From: an uncultured Cohaesibacter sp.
GTDB taxonomy: Bacteria > Pseudomonadota > Alphaproteobacteria > Rhizobiales > Cohaesibacteraceae
Assembly: GCF_963666525.1 (NCBI RefSeq)
Contig: NZ_OY762905.1
Location: 992,001-1,056,000, forward strand
DNA: 64,000 nt
Direction of reading: 5' to 3'
In this document: piece after piece, positions 48,324 through 57,447 of the stretch
How positions within the stretch are numbered: the stretch's first letter is position 1
Layout: the number at the start of each line of letters is the position of its first letter
Notes under the pieces: model-generated
Told to the model about the DNA's origin: nothing
The model's database searches: none
The model's input: the letters and a program-made list of their open reading frames with translations, nothing else
Made by a program: the position numbers and the translations under genes

Positions 48324-49807
48324 GGGGCCATCTTGGAAAGCAGCGCGACCAGTTGTTGAACGCCGCGCCCGATTGCCCGCTCATCGCTGGCCGCAAAGCC
48401 CAGAAGCACCCCTGCCCGGGCGGCTCGCTGACCGGACCAGTAAAGGGAAGACATGGCTGAACCTTCGACCCCGACTTCGCCCATGGCGCTGATGAACGCC
48501 CGGTCATCGAGAGCCTGCGCCTTGCCCCGAAAATAGGCCGGCAGTTGGATGCCGCCATCAGGCACGGTGGGCGCAAGCCAGTCCCCTGCCGCCCGTCGCA
48601 ACTCATCCACCAGACAATCGCGCCGGTCCCGATAGAGCCGGGTCATCCGCGTCACATGGGCCTTCAGGTGCCCCTCTTGCAGGAAATCCTTCAACGCCCA
48701 TTGCACCACGACCGACGGAACCGCACCGATATTGCGCAGGCAGCGGCGCATCGGCTCGACCAGCCTTTTGGGCACCACCAGATAGGCCACCCGCAATCCT
48801 GGCATCAGTGCCTTGGAAAAGGTGCCCATGTAGATGACAAGCCCGCGCCGGTCGAGCCCCTGCAAGCTCGATATGGGAGCGCCGGAGAAGTGGAACTCAC
48901 TGTCGTAGTCATCTTCCAGAATGAAACAGTCTTTCTGCTGGGCATAGCGCAACAGCGCCAGCCGCTCTTCAAGTGCCATGACCTTTCCGGTCGGAAACTG
49001 GTGTGAGGGCGAGCTGTAGATGAGTTGTGGCGAGATCGCCTCCCACAGGCCTTCCAGAAGGTCCTGGCAGGGCGTCTCGTCATCGACCATGACCGGCAAG
49101 GTCCGCGCGCCAACACCCGCAAGGGCTGCTGACATGCCCGCATAGCCTGGCTCTTCATGCAGCGCAACGTCTCCTTCATCAAGCAGCACGCGGGCAACCA
49201 GATCCTGAGCCGCCTGCGCCGAGGAGAGGATCATCACCTGTTCCACCTCCGCCACCACGCCCCGCGCCGCGGATACATGGTCAAGAATGACCTGCCTGAG
49301 TGCTGGCAGTCCCGAATAGTTGGCATAGCCCAGCAGATCCTCACGGGAGGCAACCTGCCGCGCCGCCCGCCGCAACAGACGCGCCCAGACATCATGGGGA
49401 AACGCCCCGACCTCGGGCATGCCGGTCAGAAAGGTCAACGCCCCCGGCCGGTCGCGCCGCGGCACCGCCATCATGCGCCGGGCCTCGCCCGACAGCCGCG
49501 GCTCGGGTATCGGCGCCTCCTGCTGTGCGGCGCCATGACGGCCATCTCCAAAACCGGAGGAGGCTGCGCTCACCCGCGTTCCACGCCGTCCGTCCGCATC
49601 GAGATAGCCCTCGAGCACCAGCTGTTCGTAGGCGACCAGCACCGTGTTGCGTCCCACCTTTAGCTCGCTTGCCAACTGCCGCGAGGCAGGCAACCGGGTG
49701 CCCGGAGCCAATCGCCCCTGCTCGATCAACTGCCGTATCTGCAGGAACAGTTGTCGTGGCAACCCGTCCGCATCGGTGCGATCCAGACTGATTTGACCAG
49801 CCACCAT
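48320..49807 (-). CDS. MocR/PdxR-type GntR-family regulator with aminotransferase-like domain
   Basis: 495-residue transcription regulator made of an N-terminal winged helix (LPRQLFLQIRQLIEQGRL, then RLPASRQLASELKVGRNTV, about 17-55) and a PLP-binding fold-type I aminotransferase-like domain (about 115-490). The PLP-lysine motif MGTFSKALMPGLRVAYL is near residue 330 and the ILEDDYDSEFHF aspartate precedes it. Such MocR proteins sense PLP or amino compounds and usually act on a divergent neighbour. Here the divergent gene is a flavin/PNPOx-like protein, supporting a link to B6 or amine metabolism. No evidence of aminotransferase activity is implied. Confidence 0.92.
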   Translation of the reverse strand: MVAGQISLDRTDADGLPRQLFLQIRQLIEQGRLAPGTRLPASRQLASELKVGRNTVLVAYEQLVLEGYLDADGRRGTRVSAASSGFGDGRHGAAQQEAPIPEPRLSGEARRMMAVPRRDRPGALTFLTGMPEVGAFPHDVWARLLRRAARQVASREDLLGYANYSGLPALRQVILDHVSAARGVVAEVEQVMILSSAQAAQDLVARVLLDEGDVALHEEPGYAGMSAALAGVGARTLPVMVDDETPCQDLLEGLWEAISPQLIYSSPSHQFPTGKVMALEERLALLRYAQQKDCFILEDDYDSEFHFSGAPISSLQGLDRRGLVIYMGTFSKALMPGLRVAYLVVPKRLVEPMRRCLRNIGAVPSVVVQWALKDFLQEGHLKAHVTRMTRLYRDRRDCLVDELRRAAGDWLAPTVPDGGIQLPAYFRGKAQALDDRAFISAMGEVGVEGSAMSSLYWSGQRAARAGVLLGFAASDERAIGRGVQQLVALLSKMAP

Positions 49808-49833
49808 GTTTGGCCCCCTAAAATTGATAGTTT

Positions 49834-49853
49834 TGGCTCTTCATTTAGAACCA
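49834..49853. promoter_or_regulatory. Candidate operator of the MocR-type regulator
   Basis: Imperfect inverted repeat TGGCTC-N8-GAACCA (arms 49834-49839 and 49848-49853, one mismatch) in the middle of the 135-bp divergent intergenic region. Position and symmetry fit a shared operator; unproven. Confidence 0.4.
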
Positions 49854-49942
49854 TAATTACGCTTTTATCAAGTCAACAAAATCCATCCCTGTTCGGGCAC
49901 CCTCAGAGGGATCTGCCGCACACCTGACCGGAAGACCGACCA

Positions 49943-50629
49943 ATGACCAACGCACCACAAGCCACGCCCTCCGAAAAAGAGAGTTTCCCGATCACGCCGA
50001 CCAACAAGATCCGGGTTGCCAAGCGAGCCAATTACGACAAGGACACACTGTTTGCCATCCTCGATGAAGGCCTCATCGCCCAGGTCGGCTTCGTGCTCGA
50101 CAACAAGCCGATTGTCCTGCCCATGGCCTATGGCCGCATCGGCGACCAGCTCTATATTCACGGCGCCAGGGCGGCCCGCATGCTCAAGGCCCTGAAGGAA
50201 GGCATACCCGTCTGCCTTAATGTGACACTGGTTGATGGTCTGGTGCTCGGTCGCGCAGCCTTTCACCATACGATGAACTTTCGCTCCGCGAACATCCATG
50301 GCACGGCGCGGCTGGTCGAAGACGAAAAGGAAAAATACGACGCCCTTGTCGCCGTCACCGACCATCTGGCTCCCGGACGCTGGGATGAAACGCGCGAAAC
50401 CACAGCCAAGGAACTCAACGCCACGATGGTAATCGCAGTCACCATTGAAGAGGCCGCCTCGAAGATCCGCGCCGGAATGCCCATTGATGACGAAGAGGAC
50501 TATGAGCTCGATCACTGGGCAGGCATCGTCCCCATCAGCACCTGCTTCGGACCGGCCATCAACGATGCCCGCCTCAAGGAAGGGATTCCCGTCGCCGAGA
50601 GCATTCGCAAACTGACCAGCCGGCGCTGA
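49943..50629 (+). CDS. Pyridoxamine 5'-phosphate oxidase-like flavin-binding protein
   Basis: 228-residue protein of the split-barrel FMN-binding fold (Pyridox_ox_2 type). It begins with a polar tail, then KRANYDKDTLFAILDEGLIAQVGFV and LPMAYGRIGDQLYIHG, which are hallmarks of the family, followed by AARMLKAL and VTLVDGLVLGRAAFHHTMNFRSA. This branch is distinct from true PdxH; members are often annotated as FMN-binding or nitroreductase-like and their substrate is unknown. It is divergent from a MocR regulator that likely controls it. Cytoplasmic. Confidence 0.87.
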   Translation: MTNAPQATPSEKESFPITPTNKIRVAKRANYDKDTLFAILDEGLIAQVGFVLDNKPIVLPMAYGRIGDQLYIHGARAARMLKALKEGIPVCLNVTLVDGLVLGRAAFHHTMNFRSANIHGTARLVEDEKEKYDALVAVTDHLAPGRWDETRETTAKELNATMVIAVTIEEAASKIRAGMPIDDEEDYELDHWAGIVPISTCFGPAINDARLKEGIPVAESIRKLTSRR

Positions 50630-51048
50630 CATCTTACCGCTCGGAGCGGCAATTCTTTTCCGCCGTGCCTGAACGAAATATCGCCCAAGCCATTAATCGA
50701 CAATGCCGACGGAAGAGCCCTCTTCTGTCGGCATTTGACGTCAAGGATGCTGTAAACGCCTGCCATCCTCTCGCCGGACGTGAGGCAAGCCCCAGCCTCT
50801 CCCCTGCAAGGAAAAGCGCAAAGGCACATATCCTGTCAAATATAACAGTCCAGTTTTCTAGTCATAAATAATCAAAACAAAATAGAAGCACCCACGTTTC
50901 ACCAAAACCACCAATAGTTCCTCGGACCTTCAAAAAGTGATGAGTTAATTTACCCAATATAAACCAGTCTTTAAGAGAAAGAGTAAAAGATTAACCACGA
51001 ATTATTCATGCATTCGGGAGCAGCCCCGCTCCCTTGATGAGGACTCCC
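50630..51048. other. Intergenic region before the chemoreceptor gene
   Basis: 419 bp. It holds a strong hairpin near its left end (50702-50735) and a very AT-rich stretch from 50850 to 51010, probably the chemoreceptor promoter region. I found no sigma-28 or CtrA (TTAA-N7-TTAA) site that matches well. Confidence 0.45.
50702..50735 (+). terminator. Long hairpin after the PNPOx-like gene
   Basis: AATGCCGAC (50702-50710) pairs with GTCGGCATT (50727-50735), and GAAGAG/CTCTTC extends the stem inside. Only three T residues follow, so it may terminate weakly. Confidence 0.55.
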
Positions 51049-52731
51049 ATGGCTTTCAAGAATCTATCCATTGTTCACAAGATGCTGAGCGTCGTTGCTC
51101 TTCTGAGTCTGGCCGCTGCAGGCATCGCCTGGGTGTCCTATTCACAGCTGACCGCGCTCTCCAACACCTTCTCTGAAGTGGGCTACACCGAAGAAGCCGC
51201 CCGGGAAGCAATGGACCTGCGGATCGACATCGTTGCGATCTCCCGCATGACCTATCAGCTGGCCACCGAACCCGGCGAGGCGGCTGCCTATCACGCCCAG
51301 AACAAGAAACGCGCCGACGAAATGCTCGGTCGCCTGCCGAAACTGGAAAGCGTGGCTGACAGCGCCCAGAAACAGCAGTTGCAGGACATCAAGATCTCGC
51401 TCAATGCCTATTTCGCCAAGATCGATCAGATGATCCGGACCGCCGAAAGCAATCCCGATGACACTGCCGCAATCAAGGCAGGCCTCGACAATGCCCTGAC
51501 AGGCCAGCAGGACGTGACTGCAAAGGTCAAGATCTACAGCACCTATTCGGGCCAATTGATGGCGACCAAACGGCAGAATTCGGCCGAGCACGCAGCCTTT
51601 GCATCGCAAAGCATCATGTTCACAGCCCTGATCGCCATCATTCTCGGCATTGCCGTCGCCGTGCTGATCGCCAACTATGGCATTTCCCGCCCGATCAGCC
51701 GCATTGTCCGCACCCTGAAGGCACTTGCCGAAGGGGCCACGGTTCACGAGATTCAGGGAGCCGAGCGCAAGGATGAAATCGGCCAGCTGGCCAAGGCCGC
51801 CCTGTTCTTCAAGGAACAGTCCGAACAGAATCGCCGCATGGCAGCCGAAAGCGAAGCCCAGAAAGCCCAGTCGGAGGAAAAGCAACGCCAGCTGCTCCAC
51901 AAGATGGCACAGGATTTCGAGCAGTCCGTTGGCGGCATCGTCAACAGCGTTTCCTCGGCTTCCTCGCAGCTTGAGGCCTTCGCCCGCGAAATGTATGCCA
52001 ACGCCACCGAGACCTCGCGCCAGGCAGACACCGTCGCATCCTCATCGCAGGAAGCCTCATCCAACGTTGAGACAGTGGCAGCTGCCACCGAAGAGCTGAC
52101 CGCATCGGTGCAGGAAATTTCCAGCCAGGTCGATCAATCCAACCAGATGTCACAGACCGCCGTGCGCGATGCCGATTCCGCCGCCGAGAAGGTTCACGGC
52201 CTGTCTGCTGCCGCCCAGAAGATTGGCGACATCGTTGAACTCATCAACGGCATCGCCGAACAGACCAACCTGCTGGCGCTCAACGCCACCATCGAAGCCG
52301 CACGCGCTGGCGAAGCCGGCAAGGGCTTTGCCGTTGTGGCAGCCGAGGTCAAGCAGCTTGCGGACCAGACCAGCAAGGCAACAACGGAAATCGCCAACCA
52401 GATCACCGAAATTCAGGGCTCGACGACCAATTCCGCCTCCGCCATCAATGGGGTTGCCCAGACGATCAACCAGATGAACCAGATCTCGGCAGCGGTTGCC
52501 GCAGCCGTTGAGGAACAGGCGGCTGCCACCCACGAAATCGCCCGCAACGTCCAGCAGGCTGCAACAGGCACTTCCGAGGTAACCAGCGCAATCGGCCTTG
52601 TAACAAACGCCGCCAGCAATTCCAGCAAGACCGCCAATCAGGTGCTGGCCGCCGCTGGCGAGCTGGCCAAACAGTCGGACAGCCTTCAGGCCGAACTGGA
52701 GAAGTTCCTCTCCACCATCCGTGCCGCCTGA
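51049..52731 (+). CDS. Methyl-accepting chemotaxis protein
   Basis: Transmembrane chemoreceptor of 560 residues. It has an N-terminal membrane segment ([20 protein letters not shown]), a ~160-residue periplasmic helical sensor of the four-helix-bundle type, a second membrane segment ([20 protein letters not shown], about 190-210), a HAMP domain ([16 protein letters not shown]), and the cytoplasmic signalling domain with the hairpin tip [35 protein letters not shown]. There is no C-terminal NWETF-type CheR tether. The ligand is unknown. Start chosen at MAFKNLSIV with GAGGA 7 nt upstream. Single gene followed by its own terminator. Confidence 0.95.
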   Translation: MAFKNLSIVHKMLSVVALLSLAAAGIAWVSYSQLTALSNTFSEVGYTEEAAREAMDLRIDIVAISRMTYQLATEPGEAAAYHAQNKKRADEMLGRLPKLESVADSAQKQQLQDIKISLNAYFAKIDQMIRTAESNPDDTAAIKAGLDNALTGQQDVTAKVKIYSTYSGQLMATKRQNSAEHAAFASQSIMFTALIAIILGIAVAVLIANYGISRPISRIVRTLKALAEGATVHEIQGAERKDEIGQLAKAALFFKEQSEQNRRMAAESEAQKAQSEEKQRQLLHKMAQDFEQSVGGIVNSVSSASSQLEAFAREMYANATETSRQADTVASSSQEASSNVETVAAATEELTASVQEISSQVDQSNQMSQTAVRDADSAAEKVHGLSAAAQKIGDIVELINGIAEQTNLLALNATIEAARAGEAGKGFAVVAAEVKQLADQTSKATTEIANQITEIQGSTTNSASAINGVAQTINQMNQISAAVAAAVEEQAAATHEIARNVQQAATGTSEVTSAIGLVTNAASNSSKTANQVLAAAGELAKQSDSLQAELEKFLSTIRAA

Positions 52732-52765
52732 TCCGCACGAACCCCGCCCTTTGATACACAACACA

Positions 52766-52800
52766 GGGAGCCCCGCCTTCAGCAGGGCTCCCTTCTTTTT
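52766..52800 (+). terminator. Rho-independent terminator after the chemoreceptor gene
   Basis: GGGAGCCC (52766-52773) pairs with GGGCTCCC (52785-52792), followed by a T-rich run. Confidence 0.9.
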
Positions 52801-52861
52801 GCCCGACTGATCCCGCCCCCCGACCAGCCAAGACGACACAGCACCAGCCTCAGGCTGGATC

Positions 52862-52890
52862 TTGACAGACCTTCCCGATGCGCCTATATC
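52862..52890 (+). promoter_or_regulatory. Sigma-70-type promoter of the MATE/glyoxalase-like operon
   Basis: TTGACA (52862-52867), 17-bp spacer, TATATC (52885-52890): a near-consensus pair ~155 bp before the MATE start. A perfect small inverted repeat, TATCA-N4-TGATA (52949-52962), lies in the leader and could be a regulator site. Confidence 0.65.
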
Positions 52891-53042
52891 CCCGCATGGT
52901 TGCAGACGCCGGCCGCTCGCGGGCCCCAGGGCCATGGTGAAGGTCTGTTATCAAATCTGATAGTTTCAGCCCCACATGCATTTCATGCGGGTGGCAATGC
53001 GAGCCCCGTCCAAAGTGAGAAATGCGTTTCAAGGAGGCTGAG

Positions 53043-54452
53043 ATGTCATCAGACAGCTCAAGCGAACCATCTGCGCGCAATTCCTTTACCCAAGGGTCCC
53101 TTGCCGCACTGTTTGCAAAAAACGCCCTACCCGTCATCTTCGTGATGAGCATGAACGGCCTTTTGTCCGTCATGGATGCCATTTTCCTCGGCATCTATGT
53201 CGGCGCAGATGCTCTGGCTGCCGTCACCCTGATGTTCCCCGTCTACATGCTGGTCGTCGCCCTGTCGACGCTCGTCTCAAGCGGCATGTCCTCACAGCTT
53301 GCCCGCCATCTGGGCGCCGGTCAGATGGACAGGGCCAGACGCCTGTTCTCCGGCTCCCACGGTCTTGCCTTGCTTGTCAGCGCCCTGCTGATTACCGGCT
53401 TCATTCTGCTCGGCAACCGCATTGCGCTGCTTGCCGCGGGAGGCGATGACCGGCTTGGCGCCATGGGCCTTGTCTATCTGCGGATCAACATCATGGCGAC
53501 TCCGCTGGCCTTCATTCTGGGTCTGCAGGCCGATGCCCTGCGCAACGAAGGCCGGGCACCGATGATGGCGGCCATGAGCCTTCTGGTCTCGCTTGCCAAC
53601 ATGCTGTTCAACTATATCCTGATTGCCCGTCTGGGCATGGGGGTCGCCGGGTCGGCCTATGGCACGGTGGCTGCGCAAGGTCTGGCCCTGACAATCGTGC
53701 TGGGCTATCGTCATTGGGGAACCAGTCCCCTGTCGGCAAGAGACATCGTCAGGCACTCGCCCTTCAACGGCTGGGCTGATATCCTCAAGCTGGGAGCGCC
53801 GCAGAGCCTGAGCTTCATAGGCATGTCGATCGTCTCGACCGCGACGATCGTCGCCATCCAGTGGACGGCCAGTCCTGACTATGCCGTGACGATCTCGGCC
53901 TTTGGCATCTCGACGCGCATCATGACTTTCTATTTTCTGCCTCTGCTCGGTCTTTCCTTTGCGATGCAATCGATCACCGGCAACAATTACGGGGCAAGGC
54001 AATGGAAGCGGTCGGACTCCAGTCTACGCATTGCCCTGTCCCTCGCCCTGCTCTACTGTCTGGCAACCGAGATCATCTTCGTGTTTTTCGCAAAGCCGGT
54101 CGGAGCACTGTTCATCAGGGATCAGGCAGTGATATCGGAAGTAGGCAGGATCATGCCGCTGACGACCCTGATGATCGTCTCAACCGGACCAATGCTCATC
54201 ATCGCAGCCTATTTTCAAGCCATTGGAGATGCCAGACGGGCAGCACTGCTCAGCCTGTCCAAATCCTACATCTTCATGCTGCCGCTGCTGTTTGCCATGC
54301 CCCTGGTTCTGGGCGAACGGGGCATATGGCTTGCCACGCCAGCCGCCGAGTTGCTGCTGCTGGCCACAACCACAATTGTCCTGATGCGTACAGCACAGCA
54401 AAAGAACCGCAAATGGGGCCTGTTCACGGCCCAGAGAGAAACGGACCAATGA
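53043..54452 (+). CDS. MATE-family multidrug efflux protein
   Basis: Inner-membrane exporter of 469 residues with about twelve membrane segments, coupling drug or metabolite efflux to Na+ or H+. It has the MATE start (LPVIFVMSMNGLLSVMDAIFLGIYVG) and the matching second-half repeat (ILKLGAPQSLSFIGMSIVSTATIVA). A full AAGGAGG ribosome-binding site 5 nt before the ATG at 53043 settles the start over the ATG at 53022. It overlaps the next gene as ATGA, so the two are translationally coupled. Substrate unknown. Confidence 0.93.
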   Translation: MSSDSSSEPSARNSFTQGSLAALFAKNALPVIFVMSMNGLLSVMDAIFLGIYVGADALAAVTLMFPVYMLVVALSTLVSSGMSSQLARHLGAGQMDRARRLFSGSHGLALLVSALLITGFILLGNRIALLAAGGDDRLGAMGLVYLRINIMATPLAFILGLQADALRNEGRAPMMAAMSLLVSLANMLFNYILIARLGMGVAGSAYGTVAAQGLALTIVLGYRHWGTSPLSARDIVRHSPFNGWADILKLGAPQSLSFIGMSIVSTATIVAIQWTASPDYAVTISAFGISTRIMTFYFLPLLGLSFAMQSITGNNYGARQWKRSDSSLRIALSLALLYCLATEIIFVFFAKPVGALFIRDQAVISEVGRIMPLTTLMIVSTGPMLIIAAYFQAIGDARRAALLSLSKSYIFMLPLLFAMPLVLGERGIWLATPAAELLLLATTTIVLMRTAQQKNRKWGLFTAQRETDQ

Positions 54453-54877
54453 ACAGTATTCCCGCATCAGCAGAAGAGGCCAAGAAGCAGGCCCGGCTTC
54501 TGCGCAACAAACTGAAGGAAGAGGGCATGGCAATCTCGCATAGCAAGTCGCTGGAGCTTGTCGCCCAACAACATGGCTTTCGGGACTGGAACACCCTGTT
54601 TGCCCGCTTCGGCAATCGCCCGACGCGGGACTGGCAGCAGGGAGACCGTGTATCCGGGCTCTATCTCTCCCAGAGCTTTGAAGCGGAGATCATTGCCGTC
54701 AAGAAGATCGGCGATGGCTGGTTCAGACTGACCTTCCAGTTCGACGAACCGGTCGACGTGATCACCTTCGAGGGAATGAGCAACTATCGCCGTCGGACCT
54801 CACAGGTCATCGGACCAGACGGCACGACCCGCGAGAAAACCTCCAACGGGCGTCCGCACATGGTGCTCGACATATGA
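54449..54877 (+). CDS. Glyoxalase-superfamily-associated protein (Glyoxalase_8-like)
   Basis: 142-residue cytoplasmic protein. The N-terminal ~55 residues (AKKQARLLRNKLKEEGMAISHSKSLELVAQQHGFRDWNTL) match the helical module often seen in proteins called glyoxalase superfamily or bleomycin-resistance related. The remainder forms a small beta domain (GDRVSGLYLSQSFEAEIIAV and so on). No metal-site glyoxalase pattern is complete, so enzyme activity is doubtful. Coupled to the MATE exporter by an ATGA overlap, which suggests a joint role in resistance or detoxification (inference). Confidence 0.78.
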   Translation: MNSIPASAEEAKKQARLLRNKLKEEGMAISHSKSLELVAQQHGFRDWNTLFARFGNRPTRDWQQGDRVSGLYLSQSFEAEIIAVKKIGDGWFRLTFQFDEPVDVITFEGMSNYRRRTSQVIGPDGTTREKTSNGRPHMVLDI

Positions 54878-54894
54878 CCGTCTGGACGGTGAAC

Positions 54895-54919
54895 ATCAGG
54901 CCGGGCACCCCGGCCTGAT
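54895..54919. terminator. Hairpin between convergent genes
   Basis: Perfect 11-bp stem ATCAGGCCGGG / CCCGGCCTGAT with a 3-base loop, between the glyoxalase-like gene and the convergent amidase gene. No long T run; likely serves both ends. Confidence 0.65.
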
Positions 54920-54947
54920 TGGAAACAATCGCCTTGCTTGCGTCGTC

Positions 54948-55694
54948 TCAGAGCTTCGGCAGGGAGGCATTCAGCTTGTAAAGGGTCGAGATGGTTGTTG
55001 CGTCGGCAACACCATCCACCCGTTCAGGCCGGAAATGCAGCTGGAAGGCACGCACGACCGTTTCGGTCTGGGCATCGAACACCCCGGTGATCGGCACGTT
55101 ATAGCCATAGATCGCCAGCATCGACTGCAGCGCCTGAATGGGCTGTCCTTCGTCACCAAGCTGGAAGAAACGCCCGACCCCCATGGGATCCGGATCAGCC
55201 CAATGGCCCACCCCGGCAGCGGCAAGCTGCTTCCAGGGGAACTTGGGACCCGGATCGACCTTGCGCCCGGGCGATACATCGGAATGTCCCAGCACCCGAT
55301 AATTCGGAATACCGTGTCGCGCAATGATGTCCATGCACAGCATGTGCAACACATCAAGCTGCTTCTCGGCAAAATCCTCGTGCCCGGCGTTGGCTATCTC
55401 AATACCGATAGAGCAGCTATTGATGTCCTCCTCGCCCTTCCAATGGGACGATCCGGCATGCCAGGCTCGCTCGTTCTCATCCACGAGCTGCAGGATCGAG
55501 CCGTCCCGATGCAGGAAATAATGGGCAGACACAGCACTCTCGGGATTGCACAGCCAGTCCAGCGCCTGGGCGTCATCGTCCATGCCGGTATAGTGGAGCA
55601 AGAGCATGTCGACCTTGCGGCCATTCTTGCGCTCCCCGAAATTGGGAGAGGGTTTATACTCGCAGGCGCAATTCGTCGTTGCTTCGAACGGCAT
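54948..55694 (-). CDS. N-acetylmuramoyl-L-alanine amidase (Amidase_2) with peptidoglycan-binding domain
   Basis: 248-residue AmpD/AmiD-type zinc amidase that cleaves the bond between MurNAc and the stem peptide. Zinc-site and active-site parts are visible: DMLLLHYTGM (His), HYFLHRDGSI, WHAGSSHWKG and GHSDVSPGRKVDPG (His and Asp). A peptidoglycan-binding domain follows (LQSMLAIYGYNVPITGVFDAQTETVVRAFQLHF, about 170-235). No signal peptide is visible, so it may be cytoplasmic like AmpD, although the PG-binding domain is more typical of exported AmiD. Start at MPFEATTN, with GGAG 6 nt upstream. Confidence 0.92.
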   Translation of the reverse strand: MPFEATTNCACEYKPSPNFGERKNGRKVDMLLLHYTGMDDDAQALDWLCNPESAVSAHYFLHRDGSILQLVDENERAWHAGSSHWKGEEDINSCSIGIEIANAGHEDFAEKQLDVLHMLCMDIIARHGIPNYRVLGHSDVSPGRKVDPGPKFPWKQLAAAGVGHWADPDPMGVGRFFQLGDEGQPIQALQSMLAIYGYNVPITGVFDAQTETVVRAFQLHFRPERVDGVADATTISTLYKLNASLPKL

Positions 55695-55762
55695 GGCTAT
55701 CTCCATGAAACAGCAAAAGGAACCGGGAATCTGACAGGCGGATCTGCCAGACCGACTGTTTC

Positions 55763-56473
55763 TTAGCGCAAGCCGCGTTCAATCTCAATCATTGACCAGG
55801 CGTTGTTGATGGTCGCCAGCTTTTCGGTGGAGATTCGCACGAATTCCTCGGGCACGCCGCGGGCGATCAGCCGGTCAGGATGGTTCTCCCGCACCAGTTT
55901 GCGATAGTGGCTCTTCAGCTCGCTATCGCTCATGGACCGCTCGGCTTCCAGGATGGTGTAGGGATCCTGTTCGTCCGGCTTGACATGGCTCATCCTGATG
56001 CGCTCGAAACAGCGCTCCGGAATGCCGAAGATCTCGGCCACATGTTCCAGATAAAGCATTTCCCTGTTGTGCATGACGCCATCGGCACCGGCGATCATGA
56101 ACAGCCCATCCAGAATGTCGGCGAGCGTTTCCATGTCATTTTCATAAAGACCGGCGATCTGTCTGGCATAGGCTTCGTATCCGGCAACATCCTGCTTGGC
56201 CAGATTGAACATCCGCGCCACGTTGCGCTCTTCCCCGGCAGGGATGGAAAACAGCTTCTGGAACGCCAGAATTTCGTCTTGCGTGACAACACCGTCGGCC
56301 TTCGCCATCTTTGCAGACAACGCGATCATGGCCACCGTAAAGGTCAACTGCTTGCGGTCCAGACCACTGCCCAGTCCGCGCACCACGGAAGTGACCTTGT
56401 CTACCAGTTGCGAAACGGCTTCGCTCTGCCGAAAGTCTTCAATCAGGTTGCCGATGTGGCTCCAAATGCTCAT
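55763..56473 (-). CDS. TerB and DnaJ domain protein (DjlA-like)
   Basis: 236-residue soluble protein. Residues ~30-150 form a TerB-like helical domain (MIALSAKMAKADGVVTQDEILAFQKLF and a second similar repeat, FMIAGADGVMHNREMLYLEHVAEIF). Residues ~170-236 are a J domain with the essential HPD (ENHPDRLI) that stimulates a DnaK-type chaperone ATPase. E. coli DjlA has the same order but an N-terminal membrane anchor, absent here. It starts 57 nt before the amidase region on the same strand, so the pair may be cotranscribed (this gene first). Confidence 0.92.
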   Translation of the reverse strand: MSIWSHIGNLIEDFRQSEAVSQLVDKVTSVVRGLGSGLDRKQLTFTVAMIALSAKMAKADGVVTQDEILAFQKLFSIPAGEERNVARMFNLAKQDVAGYEAYARQIAGLYENDMETLADILDGLFMIAGADGVMHNREMLYLEHVAEIFGIPERCFERIRMSHVKPDEQDPYTILEAERSMSDSELKSHYRKLVRENHPDRLIARGVPEEFVRISTEKLATINNAWSMIEIERGLR

Positions 56474-56671
56474 GAGGTCTCCTGAAGGCCCACGAAATCA
56501 CAGACAAATCATGTGCTTCGCTGGCCAATTTATGCGATCTCGAAGGGAATTACGAGCGATTGATAGCCAAAAAAAGGCGATTTGACTTTTTGGACAGCTT
56601 TCGGGCCAAATTGGCAGGGGACCAAGTGTCACAGCCCGATGACCGGGGGCAAAAGCGCTGGTGGGCCGATC

Positions 56672-57373
56672 CTACTGGCAGACGCGCCAGGTTCCGGATT
56701 TGCCGTGTTCACCATGGTCGAGATGGATATGGTCCTGATGATACTTGTCGCCGCCCGGACCGATCACGGTTGTGAAATAGCGACAGGCCGAGCGGTTGAT
56801 TGCCCGCAGAAACCTGCCCGCACGCCCGCTTCTGGGCCAGTCCTTCTTTACGGTCAGGACCGTGCCGTCCGCCAGCTTGAAGGCACCGATGTCGATGGCA
56901 TTGGCGCGACCATGCTCGGACAGCTTTGCACCACGCTGATTGTTGCGCGGGCGGCATGAATAGGACGCGGCAATCTGGATTTCGACCACGGGCTGCCCCA
57001 GTTTCTGCAAGGCCAACGGCTGCACGCTCTCGCTGAAATATCTTTGAAGCTGCGAAGTCACAACGCAGTTGATGGTCGCATCGGTGTTGAACTGAACCGG
57101 ATTGTCTCCTCCCAGAGCCACCACGGAAAAGGGCGCAGGATGGCCGCAACTTCCCCGGCTTTCAATCGGCGGCAGAGGCTGTGCACTGACCAACCCCATG
57201 ACGACAGCCGGGCAGATCTGATCGGAAATGGCCGGGTCCGGCCAGATGGCCTCTTTCTGCAACACCTCCTGAGGGATTTCCTCGGCGTCATAAAAGCTTC
57301 CGCATCCAGCCAGAGCCAACAACGCAAGAAGGCTGACAAGGAAACGTAAATTGCCAATCCTGTCCTTTTTCAT
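56672..57373 (-). CDS. Extensin-like C-terminal domain lipoprotein
   Basis: 233-residue envelope protein. A lipoprotein signal peptide (MKKDRIGNLRFLVSLLALLALAGC) precedes a mature region with the extensin-like C-terminal family pattern: CVVTSQLQRYF, SYSCRPRNNQRGAKLSEHGRANAIDIGAFKLADG and DKYHQDHIHLDHG. The His/Asp pattern SEHGxAxAIDI ... HxDHxHxDHG resembles D-Ala-D-Ala/LAS-type metallopeptidases, so a wall-modifying role is plausible but not shown. Start chosen at MKKDRIGN (fits a signal peptide); an upstream ATG at 57403 is possible. Confidence 0.88.
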   Translation of the reverse strand: MKKDRIGNLRFLVSLLALLALAGCGSFYDAEEIPQEVLQKEAIWPDPAISDQICPAVVMGLVSAQPLPPIESRGSCGHPAPFSVVALGGDNPVQFNTDATINCVVTSQLQRYFSESVQPLALQKLGQPVVEIQIAASYSCRPRNNQRGAKLSEHGRANAIDIGAFKLADGTVLTVKKDWPRSGRAGRFLRAINRSACRYFTTVIGPGGDKYHQDHIHLDHGEHGKSGTWRVCQ

Positions 57374-57447
57374 AGGGTGATTCCCGCTTGCAGCCACATT
57401 CATTTGGGAGCATCCTGAAGAGTAAAGGTTAACATAAAGGCAGCGCT

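Noticed and set aside
50935-51000. TTAA-rich stretch before the chemoreceptor gene considered as CtrA sites
   Set aside because: No pair of TTAA half-sites at the required 7-bp spacing.
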